Notes under the pieces: model-generated
Databases searched by the model: none
Told to the model about the DNA's origin: nothing
The model's input: the letters and a program-made list of their open reading frames with translations, nothing else
In this document: piece by piece, positions 24,578-33,276 of the stretch
Numbering within the stretch: position 1 is the stretch's first letter
Layout: the number at the start of each line of letters is the position of its first letter
Translations under genes and position numbers: made by a program
Assembly: GCF_000092645.1 (NCBI RefSeq)
Contig: NC_014165.1
Span: forward strand, 1,612,001-1,676,000
Length of the DNA stretch: 64,000 bases
Reading direction: 5' to 3'
Source of the DNA: Thermobispora bispora DSM 43833
Lineage (GTDB): Bacteria > Actinomycetota > Actinomycetes > Streptosporangiales > Streptosporangiaceae

Positions 24578-26403
24578 CCGCTGCGACGGGGCGCCGGTTG
24601 GGACGCGGTGACCTCGGCAGGACGGAGGACAAGGCCCCCGGGCTCCGGGCGGCCGACCGCTCGGCACTGCAGACGATCAGAGAGGGGCTGCGGCTGTCGC
24701 CGGAGTTCCGGCGCGGGCTGCCGCTCACCCTCGCGCTCGCCGTGCTCGCCACGGCCGGGAAGATCATCGTGCCGGTCGCCGTGCAGCAGGTGATCGACGA
24801 GGGCCTCCGCTCGCCCGTGCCCGATGTGGCGTTCATCCGGAACGCGGTCGCGCTCTGCGCGCTCGCCGTGCTCGGCACCGCGCTGTGCGGCTACCTGATG
24901 AACGTCCGGCTCTACCGGTCCACGGAGCAGGGCCTGGCGACCTTGCGCGGCAAGGCGTTCCGGCACGTGCACGACCTGTCGATGCTCACCCAGAGCAGTG
25001 AGCGGCGCGGGGCGCTGGTCTCCCGGGTCACCGGGGACGTCGACCAGATCAGCGCGTTCATGCAGTGGGGCGGGCTGATGATCATCGTCTCCGCGGGCCA
25101 GCTCGTCGTCGCCACCGCGCTCATGGCGGTCTACTCCTGGCAGCTCACCGTGCTCGTGTGGGCGTGCTTCGTGCCGCTCACGGTGGCCCTGCCGCGGATC
25201 CAGCGCATGATCTCGCGCGCGTACGTGCGGGTGCGCGAACGCGCCGGGGACGTGCTCGCCGCGGTGAGCGAGACCGTGGTCGGCGGCGCCGTGGTCCGCG
25301 CCTACGGCGTGGAGGACCGGATCGCCGAGCGCATCGACCGGGCCGTGGACGCGATGCGGACCGCGCAGACCCGGGCCCAGAAGCTCGTCGGGCTCACCTT
25401 CCCCCTCACCGAGCTGGTCGCCTCGGTGGCGGTCGCCCTGGTCGTGGTCGCGGGCGTGCGGCTCGGCGTGGACGGGACGATCACCGCGGGGCGGCTCATC
25501 GCCTTCCTCTTCCTGATCACGCTGTTCATCAGCCCGCTGCAGACCGCCACCGAGATCCTCAACGAGGCGCAGAACGCGGTCGCCGGGTGGCGCCGGGTGC
25601 TGGACGTGCTCGACACCCCGCGCACGGTGGCCGATCCGGAGGACGGCGTGACGCTGCCGCGCGGCCCGATCTCCGTGCGGTTCGAGAACGTCTGCTTCGC
25701 CTACCCGGGCGGGCCGCCCGTGCTCCACGACATCTCCGAGGAGATCCGCCCGGGCAGCCGGGTGGCGATCGTGGGGGAGACCGGGTCGGGCAAGTCGACC
25801 TTCGCCAAGCTGCTCACCCGGCTCATGGACCCCACCTCGGGGCGGATCCTCGTCAACGGCGTGGACCTGCGCCGGGTCGCGTTCTCCTCGCTGCGGCGGC
25901 GGATCGTCATGGTCCCGCAGGAGGGGTTCCTGTTCGACGGGTCGCTGGCGGACAACATCCGGCTCGGGCGGCTCGACGCCACCCGGGAGGAGATCGAGCG
26001 CGCCCTGGAGGAGCTCGGCATCGCGGACTGGGCGGCGAGCCTGCCCGCCGGGCTGGACACCCCGGTCGGGCAGCGCGGCGAGTCGCTCTCCGCGGGGGAG
26101 CGGCAGCTCGTCGCGATCGCCCGGGCCTACCTCGCCGACCCGGACCTGCTCCTGCTCGACGAGGCGACCTCGGCCGTCGACCCGGCCACCGAGGTACGGC
26201 TCGCCCGGGCGCTCGAGGGGGTAGTCCGCGGCCGGACGGCCGTGTCGATCGCCCACCGGCTCTCCACGGCCGAGGCGGCCGACGAGGTCCTCGTCTTCCA
26301 GAACGGGCGGATCGTGGAGCGCGGCCCGCACGCCGAGCTCCTCGCCGCGGGCGGCGTCTACGCCGGGCTGTACGCCTCCTGGGCGTCGGCCGTGGGCACG
26401 TGA
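24574..26403 (+). CDS. ABC exporter half-transporter B (catalytic ATPase)
   Basis: 609 residues with an N-terminal cytosolic extension of about 40 residues, a six-helix membrane domain and an ATPase domain. Walker A is GETGSGKST, catalytic Glu530 lies in [12 protein letters not shown], and the switch His561 in IAHRLST. Its signature motif is LSAGE instead of LSGGQ. In the A/B dimer that altered signature faces the impaired Walker A/B site of partner A, while partner A's normal LSGGQ faces this protein's intact site, giving one dead and one active site. It starts at GTG 24574 within the overlap with A. Confidence 0.92.
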   Translation: MTAATGRRLGRGDLGRTEDKAPGLRAADRSALQTIREGLRLSPEFRRGLPLTLALAVLATAGKIIVPVAVQQVIDEGLRSPVPDVAFIRNAVALCALAVLGTALCGYLMNVRLYRSTEQGLATLRGKAFRHVHDLSMLTQSSERRGALVSRVTGDVDQISAFMQWGGLMIIVSAGQLVVATALMAVYSWQLTVLVWACFVPLTVALPRIQRMISRAYVRVRERAGDVLAAVSETVVGGAVVRAYGVEDRIAERIDRAVDAMRTAQTRAQKLVGLTFPLTELVASVAVALVVVAGVRLGVDGTITAGRLIAFLFLITLFISPLQTATEILNEAQNAVAGWRRVLDVLDTPRTVADPEDGVTLPRGPISVRFENVCFAYPGGPPVLHDISEEIRPGSRVAIVGETGSGKSTFAKLLTRLMDPTSGRILVNGVDLRRVAFSSLRRRIVMVPQEGFLFDGSLADNIRLGRLDATREEIERALEELGIADWAASLPAGLDTPVGQRGESLSAGERQLVAIARAYLADPDLLLLDEATSAVDPATEVRLARALEGVVRGRTAVSIAHRLSTAEAADEVLVFQNGRIVERGPHAELLAAGGVYAGLYASWASAVGT

Positions 26404-26483
26404 CGCACGGGCGGGCGGCCGCTCCGCCGCGCTTCCCGGTGACCGCCGGACGGCCCGGGCGCGGGCTGCGGCAGAATTACCAC

Positions 26484-26834
26484 ATGCCCCTGGACCCTGA
26501 GATCGCCGCACGGCTGAAGCGCACGCCGGACGGCCTGGTGCCCGCGATCGTGCAGCAGTACGACACCGGCGAGGTGCTGATGCTCGCCTGGATGGACGAC
26601 GAGGCGCTGCACCGCACGCTCACCACGGGACGGGCCACCTACTGGTCGCGCAGCCGGCGCGAGTACTGGGTGAAGGGCGCCACGTCCGGGAACATCCAGC
26701 TCGTCAAGCAGGTGGCGCTCGACTGCGACGGCGACACCATCCTGCTCAAGGTCGATCAGGTCGGGGCCGCGTGCCACACCGGGGACCGCACCTGCTTCGA
26801 CGCGGACGTGCTCCAGGCGAACGGCCCGTCATGA
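26484..26834 (+). CDS. hisI: Phosphoribosyl-AMP cyclohydrolase
   Basis: A 116-residue single-domain HisI (no HisE fusion) that opens the adenine ring of PR-AMP in histidine synthesis. Metal-binding signatures are seen: [42 protein letters not shown] and [12 protein letters not shown] with its Cys ligands. ATG 26484 is the start; ribosome site weak. It lies 5.9 kb from hisF and is joined by an ATGA overlap to the Trp-associated membrane protein, linking the His and Trp genes. Confidence 0.97.
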   Translation: MPLDPEIAARLKRTPDGLVPAIVQQYDTGEVLMLAWMDDEALHRTLTTGRATYWSRSRREYWVKGATSGNIQLVKQVALDCDGDTILLKVDQVGAACHTGDRTCFDADVLQANGPS

Positions 26835-27487
26835 CCATCGGCGGAACGTCACGTTCCCCCGCCCGCGGCGAGGGCGCCGGCACCACCGCGCGCGCGGCGA
26901 GGCGGGCGCCGCTGATCTGGCTCGTGTGCTGCGCCGCCGGAGCCGGGCTCGTCCTGTTCGCGGCCGGCCGTACCTGGGCCACGGTGGCCTTCCCCTCGGC
27001 CGGCCCGCGCCCGGTCCAGGTCGCGCTCACCGGGGCCGACCTCGCCGCGTCGCTCACCGCCGCCGTGCTCGCCGCGCTCGCCGCCGCGGTCGCGGTGTTC
27101 GCCGCGCGGGGGATCGCGCGGAAGGCGGTCGCCGCCGTGCTCGCGTTGTGCGGGATCGCCATCGCCGCCGCCTGCCGCAACGGCGTCCGGGTGGAGAACG
27201 CCGCGTCCGTGGCCAGGGAGCACGTCACGGCCGCGGTGGCGTTCGGCGGGGCGCCGCCGGAGGTGAGCGTGGCATCGGGATGGCCGATCGCCGCCGTGGC
27301 GGGCGGGGTCGTCCTCTTCGCCGCCGGGGTGGCCGCGATCGTCCTGGGCGGGCGCTGGCCGGGGCTGTCGAGCCGGTTCGACCGGCCGGACGCGCGGCGG
27401 ACCCGGGGCGGCCGGGCGGGGAGCGGCGGCCGGAATCTCTGGGACGCCATCGACCGGGGCGAGGACCCCACCGCCGGGCAGCCCTGA
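26831..27487 (+). CDS. Trp biosynthesis-associated membrane protein (TIGR02234 type)
   Basis: 218 residues with four hydrophobic segments (about 28-48, 72-95, 98-118 and 158-180), the early motif AAGRTWATV after the first span, and an Arg-rich cytosolic tail ending [12 protein letters not shown]. Members are found next to trp genes across actinobacteria, but their biochemical role is unknown. It starts in an ATGA overlap with hisI. In many relatives trpE stands just before this gene; here hisI does. Confidence 0.85.
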   Translation: MTIGGTSRSPARGEGAGTTARAARRAPLIWLVCCAAGAGLVLFAAGRTWATVAFPSAGPRPVQVALTGADLAASLTAAVLAALAAAVAVFAARGIARKAVAAVLALCGIAIAAACRNGVRVENAASVAREHVTAAVAFGGAPPEVSVASGWPIAAVAGGVVLFAAGVAAIVLGGRWPGLSSRFDRPDARRTRGGRAGSGGRNLWDAIDRGEDPTAGQP

Positions 27488-27652
27488 GGCTCGAGTGAGT
27501 CATGAAATTTCAGTGAATCTGCAACCCCCGATTGATCACCCTTGGGCGGCCTGCCGGTAGAGTCACGATCATCCGCATGGGCGGGTTTCGCCCGGGGTCC
27601 GGGTGCGATCCCGCTGTGCTGCGGCCTCATCTCACACTCCCAGGGGGCAGCG

Positions 27653-28015
27653 ATGAGCGGAACGACCCCGCCGGGTGTCCGGTACCCCACGCTGGCGGGC
27701 GGCGCCCCGAACCCGGTGCACGCCGCCGAGGCGGATCCGTCCCAGGGCCTGGACGGCGGCGCCACGGACACCCGCGGCATGGCGGTCGCGGCACTGCTGC
27801 TCGGCGTGCTCGGCCTGTTCCTCTTCGGCTTCCCGTCGATCCTCGGCCTGATCGTCGGCCACGTCGCCCGCGGCAGGGATGACCGGCGCTCCGGCGACCG
27901 CCGGATCGCGATCGCGGGGCTGGTGCTGTGCTACGCCGGGATCGCCGTGTGGGCGGCGGCCGGCGTGGCCGCCCTCGGGATCTCCGTGATGCGCGGGACG
28001 GCCGGCTACCTCTGA
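27653..28015 (+). CDS. DUF4190-type small membrane protein
   Basis: 120 residues: a polar, disordered first 40 residues, then two membrane helices (MAVAALLLGVLGLFLFG and IAGLVLCYAGIAVWAAAG) joined by the charged loop GHVARGRDDRRSGDRR, the usual DUF4190 hairpin. Function unknown. ATG 27653 follows AGGGGGCAGC. A TAGAGT element at 27558-27563 may be its promoter, giving a leader of about 85 bases. Confidence 0.8.
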   Translation: MSGTTPPGVRYPTLAGGAPNPVHAAEADPSQGLDGGATDTRGMAVAALLLGVLGLFLFGFPSILGLIVGHVARGRDDRRSGDRRIAIAGLVLCYAGIAVWAAAGVAALGISVMRGTAGYL

Positions 28016-28137
28016 CGTCGCCCTCCGGCGCGCCCGGACCGGTCCGGCACGCCGCGGCCGCGGCGCCGTGCCCCCGAGGGCCTGGTGCCGCGCGGCGCGG
28101 ACCCGGCCGGCCGGCTCGTGACCGTGCCCCGCCGGTC

Positions 28138-28143
28138 TAGGCT
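28138..28143 (+). promoter_or_regulatory. -10 element TAGGCT of the DUF2752 gene (leaderless)
   Basis: TAGGCT is followed by 7 bases and the ATG at 28151; no ribosome site is present. Confidence 0.6.
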
Positions 28144-28150
28144 GAACGGC

Positions 28151-28573
28151 ATGCGGACGGCCGGGCGAGGCGGCGGGCGGGCCCGCCGGATGCTCCTCCC
28201 GCTCGGGACCGGGGCGTGCGCCGCGATCGCGGTCGCCTGCGTCGCGGCGGTGGACCCGCACCGGGCCGGGCGCCTCCCGCTCTGCCCGTTCTTCCTGCTC
28301 ACCGGGTGGTACTGCCCGGCGTGCGGCGGCCTGCGGGCCGTACACGACCTCGCGCACGGGGACCTGGCGGGCGCCCTCGACATGAACCCGCTCGTCGTGG
28401 CGGGCGCGCCCGTCGTGCTCGGCATATGGGCCCGCTGGACGTTACGATCATGGCGAGGGCGACCCGCGCGAGAGCCGTTCGCGCACCCCATCCTCGTCCT
28501 CGCAGCCGTGGCCGTCGTGCTCGTGTTCTGGGTGGCGCGCAACACATTCGTTGGGCGTTTCCTTGCCCCGTGA
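28151..28573 (+). CDS. DUF2752 membrane protein
   Basis: 140 residues with three hydrophobic segments. The DUF2752 hallmark lies in the first half: DPHRAGRLPLCPFFLLTG, then WYCPACGGLRAVHDLAHGDL. Its three Cys (C, CPAC) suggest metal or disulfide chemistry near the membrane, but the role is unknown. The ATG at 28151 is set by the leaderless promoter spacing. The family often lies near trp genes in actinobacteria. Confidence 0.85.
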   Translation: MRTAGRGGGRARRMLLPLGTGACAAIAVACVAAVDPHRAGRLPLCPFFLLTGWYCPACGGLRAVHDLAHGDLAGALDMNPLVVAGAPVVLGIWARWTLRSWRGRPAREPFAHPILVLAAVAVVLVFWVARNTFVGRFLAP

Positions 28574-28659
28574 CGTGACCCGGTGACCGAACGGTGGACG
28601 ACCGGCCGATACCATCGCAGGGCAGAACAGCGAGACAGCCGACCGGAGGGATCTCACCG

Positions 28660-28719
28660 GTGAGCGAGCGGACAGGTATTCCGCGCCGACGCCGACCCAC
28701 GGGCGAGGAGGGCGCGTGA
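28660..28719 (+). CDS. Possible 19-residue leader peptide coupled to trpC
   Basis: GTG 28660 has a strong ribosome site (GGAGGG, 9-base spacing). The frame encodes a basic peptide rich in Arg and Pro and stops with TGA overlapping the trpC GTG (GTGA). It contains no Trp codon, so it is not a classical trp attenuator; its Arg/Pro run or the coupling itself could still set trpC translation. A TACCAT at 28610-28615 may be the promoter. The peptide is unproven. Confidence 0.4.
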   Translation: MSERTGIPRRRRPTGEEGA

Positions 28720-29540
28720 GTGTTCTCGACGAGATCATGCGGGGGGTGCGTGAGGATCTCGAGGAACGGCAGCGGCAGGTACCGCTCGACGAGCTGAAGC
28801 GCCGGGCGCTCCGCGCCCCTGATCCCAAGGACGCCTACGCGGCGCTCGGCGGCGACCGGGTCTCGGTGATCGCCGAGGTCAAGCGGTCGAGCCCGTCGCG
28901 GGGCCAGCTCGCCCCGATCCCCGACCCGGCCGCCCTCGCCGCCGAGTACGAGGCGGGCGGCGCCCACGCGATCAGCGTGCTGACCGAGCGCCGCAGGTTC
29001 GGCGGCACGCTCGCCGACCTCGCCGCCGTGCGCGCCCGGGTCGAGGTCCCCGTGCTCCGCAAGGACTTCATCTTCACCTCCTACCAGCTCTGGGAGGCCC
29101 GCGCCTACGGCGCCGACCTCGCCCTGCTCATCGTGGCGGTGCTCGACCAGCCGGCGCTGGTCTCGCTGATCGAGCGGGCCGAGTCGATCGGGCTCGCCCC
29201 GCTGGTCGAGGTGCACACCGAAGAGGAGCTCAACCGGGCGATCGACGCGGGAGCCAAGATCATCGGTGTGAACGCGCGGAACCTCAAGACCCTCGAGGTG
29301 AAGCGCGAGGTGTTCGCCGAGCTCGCGCCCAAGATCCCCGACGGGGTGATCAAGGTCGCCGAGTCCGGCGTGCGCGGCCCGCACGACCTGCTCGCCTACG
29401 CGCGGGCGGGGGCCGACGCCGTGCTGGTCGGCGAGAGCCTGGTCACGGGCGGGAACCCCAAGGCGGCCGTCCACGACCTGGTCACCGCCGGCGCCCACCC
29501 GGCCACCCGCCAGGACAGCGGGCACGACAGGCAGCTTTGA
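28716..29540 (+). CDS. trpC: Indole-3-glycerol phosphate synthase
   Basis: A 274-residue (beta/alpha)8 enzyme closing CdRP to indole-3-glycerol phosphate in tryptophan synthesis. Signatures: [13 protein letters not shown] with the catalytic Lys, [37 protein letters not shown] and VAESGVRG. It is monofunctional (no TrpF domain). The GTG at 28716 has GAGGAGGG upstream. First enzyme of trpC-trpB-trpA; an 82-bp gap leads to trpB. Confidence 0.97.
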   Translation: MSVLDEIMRGVREDLEERQRQVPLDELKRRALRAPDPKDAYAALGGDRVSVIAEVKRSSPSRGQLAPIPDPAALAAEYEAGGAHAISVLTERRRFGGTLADLAAVRARVEVPVLRKDFIFTSYQLWEARAYGADLALLIVAVLDQPALVSLIERAESIGLAPLVEVHTEEELNRAIDAGAKIIGVNARNLKTLEVKREVFAELAPKIPDGVIKVAESGVRGPHDLLAYARAGADAVLVGESLVTGGNPKAAVHDLVTAGAHPATRQDSGHDRQL

Positions 29541-29622
29541 GCGTGAGGCCGGGGCGTGCCCAGCCGCGGGCGGTCGCGACGGCCGGCGCATCCAGGTGTG
29601 AGGATTCAGGCAAGGAGGCCAT

Positions 29623-30867
29623 GTGACCGCGACGGAAGGCAGCCTGCTCACCCCCGCCGATCTGGTCGGTCACGGCGTCCGCGGTGACGACCCGGACGCC
29701 CGCGGCAAGTTCGGCGTGTTCGGGGGCAGGTACGTGCCTGAGGCACTGATCCCGGCCCTCGACCAGGTGGCGGCCGAGTACGAGAAGGCGCGGAACGACC
29801 CGGCGTTCGTCGCCGAGCTCGACCACCTGCTCCGCACGTACGCCGGGCGGCCCACCCCGATCACCGAGGTGCCGCGGTTCGCCCGGCACGCGGGCGGCGC
29901 GCGCATCCTGCTCAAGCGCGAGGACCTCACCCACACCGGCGCCCACAAGATCAACAACGTGCTCGGCCAGGCCCTGCTCACCAAGCGGCTCGGCAAGACC
30001 CGGGTGATCGCGGAGACCGGAGCGGGCCAGCACGGCGTCGCCACCGCGACGGCCGCGGCGCTCATGGGGCTGGAGTGCACCATCTACATGGGCGCCGTCG
30101 ACTGCGAGCGCCAGGCGCTCAACGTCGCGCGGATGAAGCTGCTCGGCGCGACCGTCGTGCCCGTGACGACCGGCAGCCAGACCCTCAAGGACGCGATCAA
30201 CGAGGCGTTCCGCGACTGGGTCACCAACGTCGACCACACGCACTACGTGTTCGGCACGGTCGCCGGGCCGCACCCCTTCCCGGAGATCGTCCGCGACTTC
30301 GCCCGGATCATCGGGGTGGAGGCGCGGCGGCAGGTCCTCGAGCTCACCGGTCGGCTGCCCGACGCGGTCGCGGCCGCGGTCGGCGGCGGGTCCAACGCGA
30401 TCGGCATCTTCCACGCCTTCCTCGACGACGAGGGGGTGCGCCTCCACGGCTTCGAGGCGGCCGGCCGCGGCGCGGACACGGACGAGCACGCGCTCACCCT
30501 GACCAAGGGGAGCGTCGGCGTGCTCCACGGCGCCCGCACCTACGTGCTGCAGGACGACGAGGGCCAGACGCTCCCGTCGCACTCGATCTCGGCCGGCCTC
30601 GACTACCCGGGGGTCGGCCCCGAGCACGCCTGGCTGAAGGAGACCGGCCGCGCCACCTACCACGGCGTCACCGATGACGAGGCGATGGAGGCCTTCGCCC
30701 TGCTCGCCCGGACCGAGGGCATCATCCCGGCCCTGGAGTCGGCGCACGCCCTCGCCGGCGCGCTGCGGCTCGGCCGCGAGCTCGGCCCGGAGGCGACCAT
30801 CCTGGTGAACCTCTCCGGCCGCGGTGACAAGGACATGGGCACCGCGATGAAGTACTTCAACCTCTGA
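29623..30867 (+). CDS. trpB: Tryptophan synthase beta chain
   Basis: 414 residues; a PLP enzyme joining indole and serine. The PLP lysine is Lys109 in [27 protein letters not shown], the phosphate-binding [16 protein letters not shown] and [10 protein letters not shown] follow as usual for the TrpB1 family. The GTG at 29623 is preceded by AAGGAGG with 5-base spacing. It pairs with TrpA, 34 bp downstream. Confidence 0.98.
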   Translation: MTATEGSLLTPADLVGHGVRGDDPDARGKFGVFGGRYVPEALIPALDQVAAEYEKARNDPAFVAELDHLLRTYAGRPTPITEVPRFARHAGGARILLKREDLTHTGAHKINNVLGQALLTKRLGKTRVIAETGAGQHGVATATAAALMGLECTIYMGAVDCERQALNVARMKLLGATVVPVTTGSQTLKDAINEAFRDWVTNVDHTHYVFGTVAGPHPFPEIVRDFARIIGVEARRQVLELTGRLPDAVAAAVGGGSNAIGIFHAFLDDEGVRLHGFEAAGRGADTDEHALTLTKGSVGVLHGARTYVLQDDEGQTLPSHSISAGLDYPGVGPEHAWLKETGRATYHGVTDDEAMEAFALLARTEGIIPALESAHALAGALRLGRELGPEATILVNLSGRGDKDMGTAMKYFNL

Positions 30868-30901
30868 GCCAGCTCCACCGGCACTCGATAGGGCGTTTGC
30901 G

Positions 30902-31693
30902 ATGACGACTCTCCAGGCGGTGTTCGAGAAGGCGCGGGCCGAGGACCGGGCCGCCCTCGTCGGTTACCTTCCGGCCGGATTCCCCACCAAGGACGGCGCG
31001 GTCGCGGCCGCGACGGCGATGGTGGAGGGCGGCTGCGACGTGATCGAGATCGGCCTGCCGTACTCCGATCCGCTCATGGACGGGCCCACCATCCAGGACG
31101 CGGTGCACCGCTCGCTCACCAACGGCACCCGGATCGCCGACGTGCTCCGCACGGTCGAGCAGGTGGCCCGCACCGGGGCGGCCACGCTCGTCATGACGTA
31201 CTGGAACCCGGTCGACCGCTACGGGCCCGAGCGCTTCGCGCGCGACCTCGCCTCGGCGGGCGGGGCCGGGACCATCACCCCCGACCTCACCCCGGAGGAG
31301 GCCGGGCCCTGGCTGGAGGCGAGCCGGGCCGCGGGGATCGACACGGTCTTCCTCATCGCGCCGAGCTCCACCGAGGAGCGGATCGCGCGCGTGGTGGAGT
31401 GCTGCACCGGCTTCGTCTACGCCGCCTCGCTCATGGGGGTCACCGGCACCCGGGACACGGTGAGCGCCGCGGCCGAGGGCCTGGTGAAGCGGGCCCGGGC
31501 GCACACCACGCTGCCCATCTGCGTGGGGCTCGGGGTGAGCTCGGGGGCGCAGGCGGCCGAGGTGGCCCGGTACGCCGACGGGGTCATCGTGGGCTCGGCC
31601 TTCATCAAGCGGCTGCTCGATGCGCCGGACGAGGCGTCCGGCCTCGCCGCGGTGCGCGCGCTCGCCGAGGAGCTCGCCCGCGGCGTGCGGTGA
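30902..31693 (+). CDS. trpA: Tryptophan synthase alpha chain
   Basis: A 263-residue TIM barrel cleaving indole-3-glycerol phosphate to indole, which tunnels to TrpB. Catalytic Glu49 and Asp60 are in VIEIGLPYSDPLMDGPTIQ; GFVYAASLMGVTG and VGLGVSSGAQA are also family motifs. The start is ATG 30902 after AGGGCG. End of the trp cluster; the inverted repeat at 31744-31768 may close the transcript. Confidence 0.97.
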   Translation: MTTLQAVFEKARAEDRAALVGYLPAGFPTKDGAVAAATAMVEGGCDVIEIGLPYSDPLMDGPTIQDAVHRSLTNGTRIADVLRTVEQVARTGAATLVMTYWNPVDRYGPERFARDLASAGGAGTITPDLTPEEAGPWLEASRAAGIDTVFLIAPSSTEERIARVVECCTGFVYAASLMGVTGTRDTVSAAAEGLVKRARAHTTLPICVGLGVSSGAQAAEVARYADGVIVGSAFIKRLLDAPDEASGLAAVRALAEELARGVR

Positions 31694-31743
31694 TCCACGG
31701 CACAACCTCCCGGGCGGCCACCGGGGCGGCTGATCGCTTCCTT

Positions 31744-31768
31744 ACCATGTCCTTATCCGGCACATGGT
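31744..31768. repeat. Inverted repeat ACCATGT / ACATGGT downstream of trpA
   Basis: Perfect 7-bp arms (31744-31750 and 31762-31768) around 11 bases. It may be the trpA transcript end or an operator for the DoxX-like gene; no T run follows. Confidence 0.4.
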
Positions 31769-31777
31769 GAGATCGCT

Positions 31778-31811
31778 CCCGGTAGTGTTTGGTTGCGAGT
31801 TGCCTACCGGG
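31778..31811 (+). promoter_or_regulatory. Hairpin immediately before the ribosome site of the DoxX-like gene
   Basis: Perfect 8-bp arms CCCGGTAG (31778-31785) and CTACCGGG (31804-31811) around an 18-base loop, ending two bases before the GAGGAA ribosome site. In mRNA it could tune initiation; as DNA it could be an operator. Confidence 0.4.
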
Positions 31812-31821
31812 CGAGGAAACG

Positions 31822-32388
31822 ATGGTTCAGTTGGCCTCCGACACCAGTGTGGCCGACCGGTTACGGAAAGTGGGGTCGGCGCACTCGTCCTGGATCACCA
31901 CCGCGGCGCGTCTCGTGCTCGGCGGTGTGCTGATCGTCGCCGGCGCGCTCAAGATCGGCGCCCCTGCGCTGTCGGTGCAGGCGGTGCGCGCCTACCAGCT
32001 GCTCCCCGAACCGGTGGTCACGGTGGTGGGGTACGGCCTGCCGGTGGCGGAGATCATCATCGGCCTGCTGCTGGTCATCGGCTTCTTCACCAGGATCGCC
32101 GCGGTGGCCGCCGGGCTGCTCATGCTCGCGTTCGTCATCGGCATCGCGTCGGCGTGGGCCCGCGGGCTGCGGATCGACTGCGGATGCTTCGGCGGTGGCG
32201 GCGAGCTCGCCCCCGGTGAGGACCCGGGCTACCTCTGGGAGCTGCTCCGGGACTTCGGGCTGGTGCTCTGCGCGGCCTGGATAGCGATCAAGCCTCCTGG
32301 CCGGTTCGCGATGGACTCGGCGCTGGGGCTGACGCCGCCGCCGGATCGGGAGGACGAGCGGTCCGGCGACGGGGACGGCGCCGCCTGA
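31822..32388 (+). CDS. DoxX/MauE-like membrane protein
   Basis: 188 residues with four membrane helices (about 35-55, 70-95, 100-120 and 145-160) in the DoxX/MauE pattern: ARLVLGGVLIVAGALKI, then LPVAEIIIGLLLVIGFFTRIAA. A CxC-type motif follows (RIDCGCFGGGGEL), probably facing the outside, suggesting redox work. With the DsbA-like protein 87 bp downstream it probably forms a disulfide or electron-transfer pair at the membrane. ATG 31822 is chosen because GAGGAA lies 4 bases upstream. Confidence 0.85.
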   Translation: MVQLASDTSVADRLRKVGSAHSSWITTAARLVLGGVLIVAGALKIGAPALSVQAVRAYQLLPEPVVTVVGYGLPVAEIIIGLLLVIGFFTRIAAVAAGLLMLAFVIGIASAWARGLRIDCGCFGGGGELAPGEDPGYLWELLRDFGLVLCAAWIAIKPPGRFAMDSALGLTPPPDREDERSGDGDGAA

Positions 32389-32475
32389 CACCGCCCGGCG
32401 GTGCCCGGTGGTTCCTGGCGACGGTAAGGCGGCTCGGGAGACGGGGCCGGCACGGCCCGGATATTGGGAGACGAC

Positions 32476-33219
32476 GTGAGCAAGCGGACGAGTGAGTCGG
32501 CGCGGGCGCGGGTCGCGGCCATGCGGGAGGCCCAGCGCCGGCAGGAGCGGCGCCGGCGGATCGCCATGATCGTGACGGTCGTGCTGATCGTCATCCTGGC
32601 GGCCGGCATCGGGTGGTGGACCGTGCAGCGCGGCCAGTCGGAGGAGGTGACCGGCCTCGCGCCGATCACCGTTCAGTCCGACGGGTCGGTCGTGATGGCG
32701 CAGCCCGGGGTGGAGGCTCCCGTCGTCGACGTGTACGAGGACTTCCAGTGCCCCGTGTGCAAGGAGTTCGGCAAGACCAGCGGGTCGACGCTGAAGAACC
32801 TCGCCAAGGAGGGCAAGGCCAAGGTCGTCTACCACGTGCTCACGATCTTCGGCCAGGATCCCACCCGGTCGAACTCGATCCGCGCCGCCGCGGCGGCCCG
32901 CTGCGTGACGGACGGGGTCAAGTGGATGGAGTACCACGAGAAGCTCTACGAGGAGCAGCCCCGGGAGACCGTCTCCGGCTTCGCCATCGACGACCTCGTG
33001 AAGTGGGGCAAGGAGGTCGGGATCACCGACCCGGGCTTCGAGAGCTGCGTCCGCGACCAGAAGCACGCGGCCGAGCACGAGAAGTACAGCGAGCAGACCA
33101 TCAACTCGGCGCAGATCGGCGGCACCCCGACCGTGAAGGTGAACGGCCAGGAGGTGCCCAACGAGATCATCTTCGTGCCGAGCGAGCTGCGCCGGGCGAT
33201 CCTCGAGGCCGGTAAGTGA
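32476..33219 (+). CDS. Membrane-anchored DsbA-like thioredoxin-fold protein
   Basis: 247 residues: an Arg-rich cytosolic start, one membrane anchor (IAMIVTVVLIVILAAGIGWW, about residues 34-53) and an extracytoplasmic DsbA/thioredoxin-4 domain with the active site Cys92-Pro-Val-Cys95 (EDFQCPVCKEFG). The cis-Pro loop GGTPTVKVNGQ follows. It should make or reshuffle disulfides in secreted proteins. The GTG at 32476 has GGGAG 5 bases upstream. Next gene: lgt. Confidence 0.92.
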   Translation: MSKRTSESARARVAAMREAQRRQERRRRIAMIVTVVLIVILAAGIGWWTVQRGQSEEVTGLAPITVQSDGSVVMAQPGVEAPVVDVYEDFQCPVCKEFGKTSGSTLKNLAKEGKAKVVYHVLTIFGQDPTRSNSIRAAAAARCVTDGVKWMEYHEKLYEEQPRETVSGFAIDDLVKWGKEVGITDPGFESCVRDQKHAAEHEKYSEQTINSAQIGGTPTVKVNGQEVPNEIIFVPSELRRAILEAGK

Positions 33220-33276
33220 TCGACCGGCCGGCAGCGGTGATCCGTGCCGGGGAGTTTTGCGGTAACGTCACGTGAC

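Noticed and set aside
29543-29626. A 27-codon frame between trpC and trpB whose stop overlaps the trpB start
   Set aside because: No ribosome site, no Trp codons and no recognisable product; such frames arise by chance at this GC content.
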